Below are positions 18,468 to 26,721 of a DNA stretch of 56,616 nucleotides, piece by piece. The DNA is from Promethearchaeota archaeon (GTDB taxonomy: Archaea; Asgardarchaeota; Lokiarchaeia; Sigyniarchaeales; SOKP01): contig JAFGGO010000173.1 of the NCBI GenBank assembly GCA_016930515.1, forward strand, positions 1 through 56,616, written 5' to 3'. The notes beneath the pieces were generated by a model. It did no database searches, was not told where the DNA came from, and saw only the letters and a program-made list of their open reading frames with translations. A program made the position numbers and the translations under genes. Within the stretch, counting starts at the first letter, position 1; every line of letters starts with the position of its first letter.

Positions 18468-19940
18468 ATGTCGGCACCATTAGAAAACTTGTTACGAGAC
18501 GCAAGATTGGATCTTATCATGCAAAGAATCGAAAACGATTCAACCGTTATAGGAGAAGTAATAACGCAATTGGATAGCACAATAAGATCCGTGCGATTTA
18601 ACGCAATCTTGATTTTAGGAAAGTTAGGAGCCCAAGCTTCGTCTGCGCTCGCAAAATTAACGGCGTGTTTGGAAGATAACGATTTTGGAATTTGCAGGGA
18701 AACGATAAAATCAATTGGATCTATGGGTAATATTGCGGAATCGGCTGTTTCGGGTTTATGCAAGCACATGACGCATAAACAAGCAGCAATCCGCAGAGAA
18801 GTTGCAGTCTCTCTTGGAAACATTGGATATGCTTCTGATATGGCATTGTCAACCCTATTAAGTGCATTAAATGATCCCGTGGAAGAAGTACGTAAAGAGG
18901 CTGCGGAAGCCTTAGGGAAGATCAAATCCTCTTCAACACAAGTACTTGAAGGTTTAGCAACGAGTTTATCAGACAATAATTGGAGAGTTAGAGCGTCAAC
19001 GGCAACCTCGCTTGGACTTATTAATTCCACGGATTATGATACAATTGGAAGATTAATTTTCCGATTTGAGGATTCTGATTGGAGGGTTCGTGCAAAAATA
19101 ATAGATGCCCTAATATCTTTTGGAGAAAGAGCTGTACCACAATTATTGGACGCATTAAAAAGTAAGAAATTTCTTGTAAGAAAAGCCGTAATAGAAGCAA
19201 TCGGAGAAATCAAACCCCAAAGCAACGATGCAATAGATTCTCTCGCTCCATTCTTAATACACAGAAAGGAGGTCTTAAGAGTGAAAAGCATTGATTCGCT
19301 CTGTAATATTGGGATTCTCTCGATTCCAAAATTATTATGGGCTTTAACTAAATCTAGTAATAAAAAACGCGCAGTGATAATTTCTTATATCGGCGGTATC
19401 AAGGTATCTTTAAAAGATATAATACCTGATATCGTAAAAACCCTCGGAGAACTCAATGTCTTGTCAACCAGAATTTTAGTAGCAAAAAAACCTGCTGGAA
19501 AAATGACCTTTGGGAAAAAAGTTGGTTTTGCTTGGAGGAGAATGTGGTCCTCTGTTAAAGCTGCTCTAACAGAAGCAGGTAAAACGACTGTGAGAGTTGA
19601 GCTTTGTAGAACTCTTGGTAAAATTGGAAAGGACTCCACATTGGCTATTAATGTACTTTCTGAAAAATTATTAGATAACAAGGATATTGTCAGGCGATCA
19701 GCAGCCTTATCTTTAGGAAACCTTGGAAAGGAATCCATAAATGCTGTTCCTAATCTGGTAGAGTTATGTCAAGATCACAAGGCAGATGTTCGATGGAGGG
19801 CATCTGAAGCTTTAGGAAGGATCGGTGAGGGCACACCTCAAGTAATTTCTGCTTTAGAAGAATTATTATACGACAAGGCTGATCATGTTTCTGCACAAGC
19901 AGAATTTTCGCTCGAACAAATTAAAGAAATTCAATCATAA
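18468..19940 (+). CDS. HEAT-repeat (PBS-lyase type) scaffold protein in the importer operon
   Basis: A 490-aa protein built of short E-Z type HEAT repeats, e.g. VRKEAAEALGKI, VRASTATSLGLI, VRRSAALSLGNLG and VRWRASEALGRIG, running from about residue 20 to the end. The series is interrupted at about 335-375 by a basic, aromatic segment (KMTFGKKVGFAWRRMWSSVK) that could touch membrane or a partner. GTG 18459 is in frame, but it is part of GAGGTG (18456-18461), an excellent Shine-Dalgarno for ATG 18468, which I take as the start. It lies 13 bp after livF. HEAT proteins normally act as protein-binding scaffolds; a link to the transporter or the acyl-CoA synthetase is inferred from position only. 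Confidence 0.85.
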   Translation: MSAPLENLLRDARLDLIMQRIENDSTVIGEVITQLDSTIRSVRFNAILILGKLGAQASSALAKLTACLEDNDFGICRETIKSIGSMGNIAESAVSGLCKHMTHKQAAIRREVAVSLGNIGYASDMALSTLLSALNDPVEEVRKEAAEALGKIKSSSTQVLEGLATSLSDNNWRVRASTATSLGLINSTDYDTIGRLIFRFEDSDWRVRAKIIDALISFGERAVPQLLDALKSKKFLVRKAVIEAIGEIKPQSNDAIDSLAPFLIHRKEVLRVKSIDSLCNIGILSIPKLLWALTKSSNKKRAVIISYIGGIKVSLKDIIPDIVKTLGELNVLSTRILVAKKPAGKMTFGKKVGFAWRRMWSSVKAALTEAGKTTVRVELCRTLGKIGKDSTLAINVLSEKLLDNKDIVRRSAALSLGNLGKESINAVPNLVELCQDHKADVRWRASEALGRIGEGTPQVISALEELLYDKADHVSAQAEFSLEQIKEIQS

Positions 19941-19941
19941 C

Positions 19942-19951
19942 TTTTTTTTTT
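19942..19951 (+). terminator. T-run terminator after the HEAT-repeat gene
   Basis: Ten T directly after the stop, followed by further T-rich sequence. A new TATA-like AAATTATAAAAAT lies near 20000, before the synthetase gene, so that gene may also have its own promoter. Confidence 0.5.
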
Positions 19952-20034
19952 CTTCTTAATTTATTTTACTTGTTATATTTTATTTTATATTCTATAAAAT
20001 TAAATTATAAAAATAGAAATGGGTAAGAAAAAAT

Positions 20035-21732
20035 ATGAACGAAACTGTTGATAATCCATACGCATCAAAGTTTTGGGTAAAAAACTACGATGAAGGTATC
20101 CCTGCTGAAATAGATATTCCTGAAAAGAACCTCTATGAGCTGGTTGATAAGGCTGCGGAAAATTTCGGTAAAAGACCCGCAATTTATTTTCTAAAGCAAC
20201 GAATGCCCTATAAAAAGCTCAAGGACAATGTTGATAGGCTCGCAACGGCTCTTGCAGATTTAGGCGTACAGAAAGGCGATAGAATTGGTCTTATGATGCC
20301 CAACTTTCCCCAGTATGTCATAGCATTTTACGGCATATTAAGAGCGGGAGCTATTGTTAGCCCGTGTAACACGCTTTACACGGAACACGAGCTAATGTAT
20401 CAATTGAACGATTCAGCAGCAGAGATCCTTATCGCTCACGATGCTGAACTCGATAAAATAAACAATATCAAGGATTCTACTAGCCTTCGACATGTAATCA
20501 TTTCTAACGTGTTCGATTTCGCTCCAAATGCTAACAAGAATCCTCCTGAAATCGCAGGAACGATGCAACTTTTAAACCTTCTAAAAAAGACGAAACCAAA
20601 TCCTCCCAAATTCGATACAAACGCAAAAGAGGATATTGCCGTTCTCCAGTACACGGGCGGTACTACGGGATTGCCAAAAGGTGCTATGCTTACGCATTAT
20701 AACTTATTAAGTGCTGCTATTGGGATTCATGTGTGGGGTAAACCCTATTCGGTACCTGGAAAAGAAACCGTGTTAACGCAACTCCCGTTATCTCATATAT
20801 ACGGCACGACCGTTTGCTTGAATAATTTCGTTAATGTTGCGGGGTGCGTCGCTCTAAATCCTGATCCAAGAGATCAGATCTCTTTCTTTGAAGTAATTAA
20901 AGAGACTCACCCCACACATCTACCGGGCGTGCCTCGAATTTACATGCAATTGCTTGAAAGGGAGGATTTTAAGGATTATGTAAGGCGATTTAAATCCTTG
21001 AAGTTATGCGAATCGGGAGCGGCACCCATGCCTCACGAGGTCATGGAGGAATTTGAAGAAGTTACGGGATCTAAAATAATAGAAGGGTATGGAATGTCAG
21101 AAACTTCTGCTGCTGGTATTTCAAATCCCGTTGATGGCGTGAGAAAACCAAATTCGGTTGGATTGGTAGTACCAAACATGGAATTCAAACTCGTCGATGT
21201 TGATGATTACACCAAAATCGTCCCTTTAGGCGAGACTGGTGAAATCATGTTGAGAGGTAAGTGCGTGATGAAGGGTTATTGGAACAAGCCGGCAGAGACC
21301 GCTGAACAAATGAAAGAAGGCGGGTGGATTCTTACAGGAGATATTGCGAGAATGGACGAGGATGGCTATGTATTTATCGTTGATAGGAAGAAAGACATGA
21401 TTAATGTCAGTGGCTTTAAAGTGTATCCTCAAGAAGTTGAAAACCTCCTTATTGAGCACGATGCAGTGGATAAAGCAGGCGTAATTGGTCTTCCAAATCC
21501 TGATAATCCTGGAAGTGATACTGTTAAGGCATTTATCGTATTGAAAACCGAATACAACGAGAGCGATGAGCTTTTAATGGAAATCCAGGAATTCTGTAGA
21601 AAAAATCTGGCACCGTATAAAGTTCCAAAGAAGTACGAGTTTAGAAAGGAATTACCAGAAACAAAACTTTTAAAGCTCAGTCGTAAGGATTTAAAAGACT
21701 ACGAGGCCTTTCAGAGAGGCGAAGAAGTATAA
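20035..21732 (+). CDS. Acyl-CoA synthetase / AMP-forming acid-CoA ligase (FadD-like)
   Basis: A 565-aa member of the ANL superfamily. The P-loop YTGGTTGLPKGAMLTH, the adenine motif EGYGMSETSA, the hinge region LTGDIARMDEDGYVFIVDRKKDM and the INVSGFKVYPQEVE block are all intact; the C-terminal lysine region is KLLKLSRKDL. It activates a carboxylic acid to its CoA thioester using ATP. Best overall likeness is to long/medium-chain synthetases, but chain length is not predictable. Its position directly after a complete Liv-type importer suggests that the imported ligand is a carboxylate trapped as CoA ester; this is inference. Confidence 0.92.
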   Translation: MNETVDNPYASKFWVKNYDEGIPAEIDIPEKNLYELVDKAAENFGKRPAIYFLKQRMPYKKLKDNVDRLATALADLGVQKGDRIGLMMPNFPQYVIAFYGILRAGAIVSPCNTLYTEHELMYQLNDSAAEILIAHDAELDKINNIKDSTSLRHVIISNVFDFAPNANKNPPEIAGTMQLLNLLKKTKPNPPKFDTNAKEDIAVLQYTGGTTGLPKGAMLTHYNLLSAAIGIHVWGKPYSVPGKETVLTQLPLSHIYGTTVCLNNFVNVAGCVALNPDPRDQISFFEVIKETHPTHLPGVPRIYMQLLEREDFKDYVRRFKSLKLCESGAAPMPHEVMEEFEEVTGSKIIEGYGMSETSAAGISNPVDGVRKPNSVGLVVPNMEFKLVDVDDYTKIVPLGETGEIMLRGKCVMKGYWNKPAETAEQMKEGGWILTGDIARMDEDGYVFIVDRKKDMINVSGFKVYPQEVENLLIEHDAVDKAGVIGLPNPDNPGSDTVKAFIVLKTEYNESDELLMEIQEFCRKNLAPYKVPKKYEFRKELPETKLLKLSRKDLKDYEAFQRGEEV

Positions 21733-21736
21733 ATCC

Positions 21737-21753
21737 TTTTTTTTATTTTTTTT
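21737..21753 (+). terminator. T-rich terminator after the acyl-CoA synthetase
   Basis: Two runs of eight T separated by one A, starting 5 bp after the stop. It probably ends the importer/synthetase transcription unit. Confidence 0.55.
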
Positions 21754-21883
21754 ATTATTTCTATTTCTAAGTATTTAAACTAAATTTCTATAATGTAATA
21801 ATAACACAAAATAGTAAAAAAAATTATAATTATAAATACTATGATTTTTGTCTTATTCCTATCAAGATATAAGATGATTTGTT

Positions 21884-22345
21884 TTGAAACAGGAAAATAA
21901 TACTATTAATCATTTATCAATAACACTAATTTCGCAACATCATACTAATCGTTCTAATTTTCTTCAATTTATTTTGAATTACAAGAACTTAGATTTACAA
22001 GAAACAAAAATAAAATTTAAAAATTATTACTATTTAAATTTAAAAATCGTTTTTATTTTAATCGTTTTAAAAATTTTCGATATTATAACAACTTTTATTG
22101 GTCTCTCAACTGGACTTGCCAGAGAATCAAACGCTCTTGTCGTAGTTTTATTAGATCAAATTGCTCTGCTTTACTTTATCTCTTTTATTCCAATACTTGG
22201 GCTTTCTTTGTTGAATTATTACGTATTTAAGGCGAGAAGGCTTTCGCTTCTAAAGGTAATAATGGCTTCCTGTTGTTTTTTAACAATATTATTAATAATA
22301 ACAGTGGTTAATAACATTGTAGTATTAAATTTAGCCTTATCATGA
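21884..22345 (+). CDS. Small three-span membrane protein, DUF5658-like
   Basis: A protein of about 153 aa with a polar N-terminus and three membrane spans (about 52-75, 85-112 and 124-147). The first span and loop (FDIITTFIGLSTGLARESNAL) resemble the small DUF5658-type family, whose spans carry an acidic residue and an E-x-N motif. The start is a TTG at 21884; nothing better is upstream, and a later start would still keep the spans. Function is unknown. It is flanked by the terminator of the synthetase gene and the convergent cdhE. Confidence 0.55.
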   Translation: MKQENNTINHLSITLISQHHTNRSNFLQFILNYKNLDLQETKIKFKNYYYLNLKIVFILIVLKIFDIITTFIGLSTGLARESNALVVVLLDQIALLYFISFIPILGLSLLNYYVFKARRLSLLKVIMASCCFLTILLIITVVNNIVVLNLALS

Positions 22346-22395
22346 AGCATGTGAAACAGATTATATAAAAAAAGAAATAAAAATAAAAAAAACGC

Positions 22396-23865
22396 TTAAT
22401 CTCCGCGCTCGTTAAATTCTTTCATGTACTTCTCAGGAGTCCACAAATCTTCCACGAATTTTGGAATGCCCGAACTATCGCGAGGACCAACTACCACGTA
22501 ACAATTCGCTTCGTCCTCCAAGGCTCCGCTCAATCGGGCAGCCATGCCTGGTAAGATGAGAATTCTGTGTTTAACATTATCGAAGGCTTTAAATTCGCTT
22601 GCTGCTTCGGAAATGGCGGTGGCGTTAAACTGACCTCCTGCAACTGCACTTTCGATTCCTATTCCTTCAGAATCAACCACAAGCAACCAACAATCTATGT
22701 TTGCACCTTGGAGATCTTGTTCCACGGGGATCTTGGTCATCCTATAGTTGCTCGTAACGAAGATGGGGGACATGTCTCCAGGTTCTCCAATCTTGTAGCA
22801 ACCAGGATCGACTGCGGGATATATTCTTGGATCGGCAAAAATGCTTTGCCCTAAGGTAAGCAACGCCATGAGGGCCCATATCTCGTCCTTTTTTTGTCCC
22901 GTGTGAAGGATCAAGAGTGAAGTATCGATCGACACCATTATAGCGCCCATAATGACCTCTTGGTATTGGTGCTTCCAGAGATCTTTATCGCCATCGATAT
23001 TTACTTGCGACCAATAAGCCGCGGGCACGCCCATGACAGGCCAACCTGCGTTCACATCATCGTTTTCGATTGCTGACGTTCTTAATTTCATGATGTTGTC
23101 GTAGGTGGCTGCAAGGTTTCCAGGTCCAAAATAAGTCCCTGGATCCAATATGATTTCCTTTACGCCCATCTTTTTAAGGCTGGCACTCAAGGATGCTAAT
23201 TCGTCTAAATTAGAGGATGTAGCGGCGACGGCCAAGTTGTTTTGGGCAGCAAAAGAACCTACTTTTTCCCAATTGTCCTTGGTGGCTGCGTATAATAGCG
23301 GTTTGTTATCCTTTATTTCGCCAGCAGCGGCGAGGAGGTTATCTGCATTTAAGCTGCATAACATTATCGGCAGGTTGGACATTCCCGTGATTTTCTTAGC
23401 GGCGGCCTTAAAGGTGTCAGCACTTCCAGAGACGCATCGCAAGGCAATACCGTTGATTCTGAGAATGTCTCCCATCCTCTCGATCTTGACATCGTTCAAG
23501 TATTTTACCGTATCATCCAATTCCATTCCCATATCGTCTGGGACTTCGATAAAAATTCCCGTTGGGTTGTAATAGGTCAATTGATGTCTCATCAGCACTT
23601 CTTCGCCTCCTACCGTACATTTTCGATCACCAACTCCAATAACAACGGGTCGTTGAGGTGGCATCGTCAATTCTTTTAACTTGGCGAGTTTCTTCGCTTG
23701 CTTGGGGTCTTGATTCAAGTGAGTGCAATCGGCCAGGCCGATCTTTCTTTCCAATAAGTCGGTAGCAAACGCCATGCAAGTGTCGTAACCACAATCCTTA
23801 CAGTTTGATTTGTCAAGAAGCGCATAAATATCCAATGGACTTGCTCGTTTTCCCAATTTTTTCAC
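22396..23865 (-). CDS. cdhE: Acetyl-CoA decarbonylase/synthase gamma subunit (corrinoid Fe-S protein, large)
   Basis: A 489-aa large subunit of the corrinoid iron-sulfur protein of the Wood-Ljungdahl pathway. The N-terminal 4Fe-4S motif is CKDCGYDTCMAFATDLLERK...C, followed by a TIM-barrel part and a C-terminal B12-binding region (LILPGMAARLSGALEDE...). It carries the methyl group between tetrahydropterin and acetyl-CoA synthase. The other CODH/ACS subunits are not in this window, although they are often clustered with it. Its presence indicates acetyl-CoA carbon metabolism as known in Lokiarchaeia. Confidence 0.95.
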   Translation of the reverse strand: MKKLGKRASPLDIYALLDKSNCKDCGYDTCMAFATDLLERKIGLADCTHLNQDPKQAKKLAKLKELTMPPQRPVVIGVGDRKCTVGGEEVLMRHQLTYYNPTGIFIEVPDDMGMELDDTVKYLNDVKIERMGDILRINGIALRCVSGSADTFKAAAKKITGMSNLPIMLCSLNADNLLAAAGEIKDNKPLLYAATKDNWEKVGSFAAQNNLAVAATSSNLDELASLSASLKKMGVKEIILDPGTYFGPGNLAATYDNIMKLRTSAIENDDVNAGWPVMGVPAAYWSQVNIDGDKDLWKHQYQEVIMGAIMVSIDTSLLILHTGQKKDEIWALMALLTLGQSIFADPRIYPAVDPGCYKIGEPGDMSPIFVTSNYRMTKIPVEQDLQGANIDCWLLVVDSEGIGIESAVAGGQFNATAISEAASEFKAFDNVKHRILILPGMAARLSGALEDEANCYVVVGPRDSSGIPKFVEDLWTPEKYMKEFNERGD

Positions 23866-24052
23866 ATTTAATTAATAATTATTCTAATGTTTAGAAAAAT
23901 CTAAATTACAATTAAAAATTTATTTTTTTTCAGCAATTGTAATGATGCAATTCGATAATTTGATGTTAGAAACAATAATTAATTGAATTTATCAAGGGAA
24001 AAATTAATAAAAAAAAGAGAGTAATGCCAATAAGGCACATCACCTTGGCAAT

Positions 24053-24547
24053 TTAATAAAACTCTGCCTTGTTCAACAATAGAGCAACGGCTCCATACAA
24101 AAATCCGTTTACTATGCCTGCGATGATGATGGATACGATTGTCCAGGTCAATAAAGATTCGTATACGCCTTCTATGAGCGTTAAGGTCAAGGCAACCCCT
24201 GCACAAATCATCGCCGTCAAGAACCAACTACCAAAGGCTTCCTGTTTGTTCTCACCAAGCTTTCCCGCAACCACGGCAGCAAGTAAGCACGCCACGATGT
24301 AAAATATGGATTGTACTATAATACCCGCCGTAATGGGCTCGGCTAAGGAATTCGTTAGTCCAAAGACGATAGCATAGGGAAAGGTTATTACGGGACCAAA
24401 TAAGGCGATGGATAGGTCAGATAAATCGGATAAATTGTCTACGATTTGATCTATTTGTTCACCAATTATCATGCTGAGGAGGAAGCCAAAAAATCCAACT
24501 GCAATAACAGTAACTAAACTTAATATAAAACTTTTTCCAAAAGCCAT
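24053..24547 (-). CDS. Small polytopic membrane protein, unknown
   Basis: A 164-aa protein, nearly all hydrophobic, with about five spans: about 8-28, 47-65, 72-96, 107-125 and 133-157. One short acidic loop (QIDQIVDNLSDLSDLS) separates the first two. I recognise no family. It lies on the same strand as, and upstream of, cdhE with 187 bp between them, so it may or may not be co-transcribed with it. Confidence 0.65.
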   Translation of the reverse strand: MAFGKSFILSLVTVIAVGFFGFLLSMIIGEQIDQIVDNLSDLSDLSIALFGPVITFPYAIVFGLTNSLAEPITAGIIVQSIFYIVACLLAAVVAGKLGENKQEAFGSWFLTAMICAGVALTLTLIEGVYESLLTWTIVSIIIAGIVNGFLYGAVALLLNKAEFY

Positions 24548-24763
24548 ATTCTTATGCTCGAGTATGTAATTTATTTTTGATGTATGATATAGATCTCAAC
24601 ATTGATATAATAATTTAACCAAAAATATTACTTAAGAAATGTAATATTATTTGCTTTTCCCATATCATTATTTTCAGTTTAAAATAGTTCAAAAAGGGAA
24701 CAATAAAATTTACCTACTTTAGATAAAACCTAAAAATCATATTACACTACTGCAATTTAGGAA

Positions 24764-25804
24764 ATGCCCCGAAATGAGAAAAAATTCACGCCTGGAAAGT
24801 TAAATCACGAATTTTTAGAAAAACTGCTGTTAAAACACGCAAGTACTTCAAAAAATTCTCGAGTGATTATGGGTTCAAAGATTGGCGAAGACGCTGCAGT
24901 TATCGATATGGGAGATAAATATCTTGTTTCAAAAACAGATCCAATAACTTTCGCAACGGAACGGATCGGATATTACTCCGTTAATATCAATGTAAACGAC
25001 ATAGTATGCACTGGAGCAAGACCTTTATGGTTTCAATCCACCATTTTACTTCCAGAGAAAACCGCTTCGGAAGAGTTAATTGAATCCATCTTTAAGGATA
25101 TAAGCGATACATGTTATCAAATGGGCATTTCAGTTGTAGGAGGACATACAGAAATAACTGCTGGTCTTGACAGGCCCATTATAGTGGGTTCTTTACTCGG
25201 AGAAGTTGAAAAAGAATCGTTAGTACTAAGTTCGGGAGCAAAACCTGGGGACGCGCTCGTGCTCACAAAGGGGGTTTTTATTGAAGGGACATCAATCATT
25301 GCTCGGGAAAAAGGAGCTTATTTAAAAAAAATAGGATGTACTGAGGAATTCGTTGAAAAATGTAAGGAATACTTATTTAATCCCGGAATAAGCGTTGCCA
25401 AAGAAGCGCTCCTGGTGAGTACGAATTATTCTATATCTGCAATGCACGATCCTACTGAAGGAGGCTTGATGTGTGGTATAGCAGAAATGGCCTTGGCTTC
25501 CAACACCGGAGTGGAGATTGAAGCTGCAAAAATAAATGTTCTGCCTGAACCGCTCGAATTAAGCAAGATATTTGAGATCGACCCAAAAAATACCATATCG
25601 TCTGGATCCTTATTAATTGCAATAAAAGAAGAAGATTCTGAAGAAATGATAAAATTTCTCTTGAAAAACAAAATTAATGCGGAAAAAATTGGCGTTTTCT
25701 CAAATAAAAAAAATGGTTTGAAAATTAAGGATGAACAAGGAAAGATTGTACCATTAGAATATTCAGAAAAGGACGAAATTTCCAAAGTATTCAATTTTTC
25801 TTGA
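24764..25804 (+). CDS. AIR-synthase-family protein (HypE-like paralogue without the C-terminal cysteine)
   Basis: A 346-aa protein of the PurM/HypE/SelD/ThiL superfamily, nearest to HypE. It has KIGEDAAVI near the N-terminus, SVNINVNDIVCTGARPLWF, the ATP-binding VVGGHTEIT and HDPTEGGLMCGIAEM. True HypE ends in a conserved cysteine (P-R-I-C) that carries the cyanide precursor; this protein ends KVFNFS and lacks it. It also lacks the N-terminal Cys/Sec-Gly-x-Lys of selenophosphate synthetase. It is therefore an ATP-dependent kinase- or ligase-like enzyme of unknown substrate. It is convergent with mobB. Confidence 0.85.
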   Translation: MPRNEKKFTPGKLNHEFLEKLLLKHASTSKNSRVIMGSKIGEDAAVIDMGDKYLVSKTDPITFATERIGYYSVNINVNDIVCTGARPLWFQSTILLPEKTASEELIESIFKDISDTCYQMGISVVGGHTEITAGLDRPIIVGSLLGEVEKESLVLSSGAKPGDALVLTKGVFIEGTSIIAREKGAYLKKIGCTEEFVEKCKEYLFNPGISVAKEALLVSTNYSISAMHDPTEGGLMCGIAEMALASNTGVEIEAAKINVLPEPLELSKIFEIDPKNTISSGSLLIAIKEEDSEEMIKFLLKNKINAEKIGVFSNKKNGLKIKDEQGKIVPLEYSEKDEISKVFNFS

Positions 25805-25832
25805 GAGTTTAAGAATATATTCCTTCTTAAGG

Positions 25833-26351
25833 TTAATATTCCTTGTTGGGTCTTAATTCAAAAATTTTTACGAATAATTCGAAATTATCCTCGATCTTGA
25901 TCACTGGAACGCCAAATGATTTAAAATTTTCTTGAAATTCGTTGGATATCAAGCCTGATATCATCTTAACATGTTCATTTATTTGATCTTTTATTTCTTC
26001 TGGAGACCGCGCGCATAATACGCTTGGATGAGCTAAATTCCTGAATCCTTCGATAAATAAAACATCAATTTTAAGAGGACCTCGAGAAAGCCAATCGATT
26101 AAGTCTTCTAGCGGAACAGGTTGTTTTAAAAATATACAATTTTCGTTCTTTCTATTTCTAATTACTGAATACGAGGCACCTGCTTCTGAAAATTCATGCG
26201 AATCCTTTCCTGGTGTATCAACCTCGTGATCGTGAATATTCTTGATAACTGCTGCTTCTAAATTTAGTTTTTCTTTTATTAGTCTAATTGCTCTCACGAT
26301 AAAATGCGTTTTACCACTTCCAGATGTACCCAATAATCGTATGATCTTCGT
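25833..26351 (-). CDS. mobB: Molybdopterin-guanine dinucleotide biosynthesis protein MobB
   Basis: P-loop GTPase of molybdenum/tungsten cofactor maturation, about 172 aa. The Walker A is GTSGSGKTHF, followed by VIKNIHDHEVDTPGKDSHEFSEAGA and the Walker-B-like VLFIEGFRN; these are MobB hallmarks. The first standard start codon, TTG 26333, would remove the first beta-strand. The frame is open upstream, and an ACG at 26351 would give M-K-I-I-R-L-L-G-T-S, the expected MobB N-terminus; an SD-like AGTGAT lies just upstream. An ATG in another frame at 26357 would need a one-base shift, so a sequence error is the alternative. Confidence 0.85.
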   Translation of the reverse strand, partial: TKIIRLLGTSGSGKTHFIVRAIRLIKEKLNLEAAVIKNIHDHEVDTPGKDSHEFSEAGASYSVIRNRKNENCIFLKQPVPLEDLIDWLSRGPLKIDVLFIEGFRNLAHPSVLCARSPEEIKDQINEHVKMISGLISNEFQENFKSFGVPVIKIEDNFELFVKIFELRPNKEY

Positions 26352-26430
26352 TGATCATCACTAGTAACTATTCAAATTCTTTATTTTATGTTATGAATTT
26401 TCGTAAATAAAGATTTTATTGGCGTGTTCT

Positions 26431-26437
26431 TTTATAA
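26431..26437 (+). promoter_or_regulatory. TATA-box candidate for the 51-aa ORF
   Basis: TTTATAA lies about 28 bp before the ATG at 26465, and a GGAG Shine-Dalgarno (26453-26456) sits between them. Promoter, SD and ATG are well spaced, which supports the small gene downstream. Confidence 0.45.
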
Positions 26438-26464
26438 TCCTAACTGTTCTTTGGAGAGTGAAAT

Positions 26465-26620
26465 ATGACAAATAAAAAAAAACATAATAAAAAAGAGAAT
26501 GAAGAAGAAGAAAAGGAGTATGGTGTAGTTCTTTTGAAAAATAAAAAATATCGAAACCGAGTATATCCTCAAAAAGGAAAACCTCCTAAGGAACAGGACG
26601 AATCGTACAAGATTGTCTAA
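26465..26620 (+). CDS. Small highly charged protein, 51 aa
   Basis: ATG to TAA, 51 codons. The product starts with a Lys/Asn/Glu-rich stretch (TNKKKHNKKENEEEEKEYG), continues with a short VVLLKNKKYRNRVYP segment and ends in ESYKIV. It is preceded by a GGAG Shine-Dalgarno 8 bp upstream and a TATA-like box at the correct distance. No family is recognised. The basic and acidic clusters suggest nucleic-acid or ribosome association, but that is only a guess. It lies between mobB and the PIN-TPR gene. Confidence 0.55.
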   Translation: MTNKKKHNKKENEEEEKEYGVVLLKNKKYRNRVYPQKGKPPKEQDESYKIV

Positions 26621-26721
26621 ATGAGAATTATATTTGCGCTCGCGAATTTTTTAAAGTTTGAAAACCTTTATTTTAAACAACTATTATTTTTTATTCAATC
26701 ATTTCTTTTTAGTTGAATTTT

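Noticed and set aside
22567..23572. Plus-strand open frames inside cdhE
   Set aside because: They are antisense to an unmistakable conserved gene.
24764..25804. Selenophosphate synthetase SelD
   Set aside because: It lacks the N-terminal Cys/Sec-Gly-x-Lys catalytic segment; overall likeness is to HypE.
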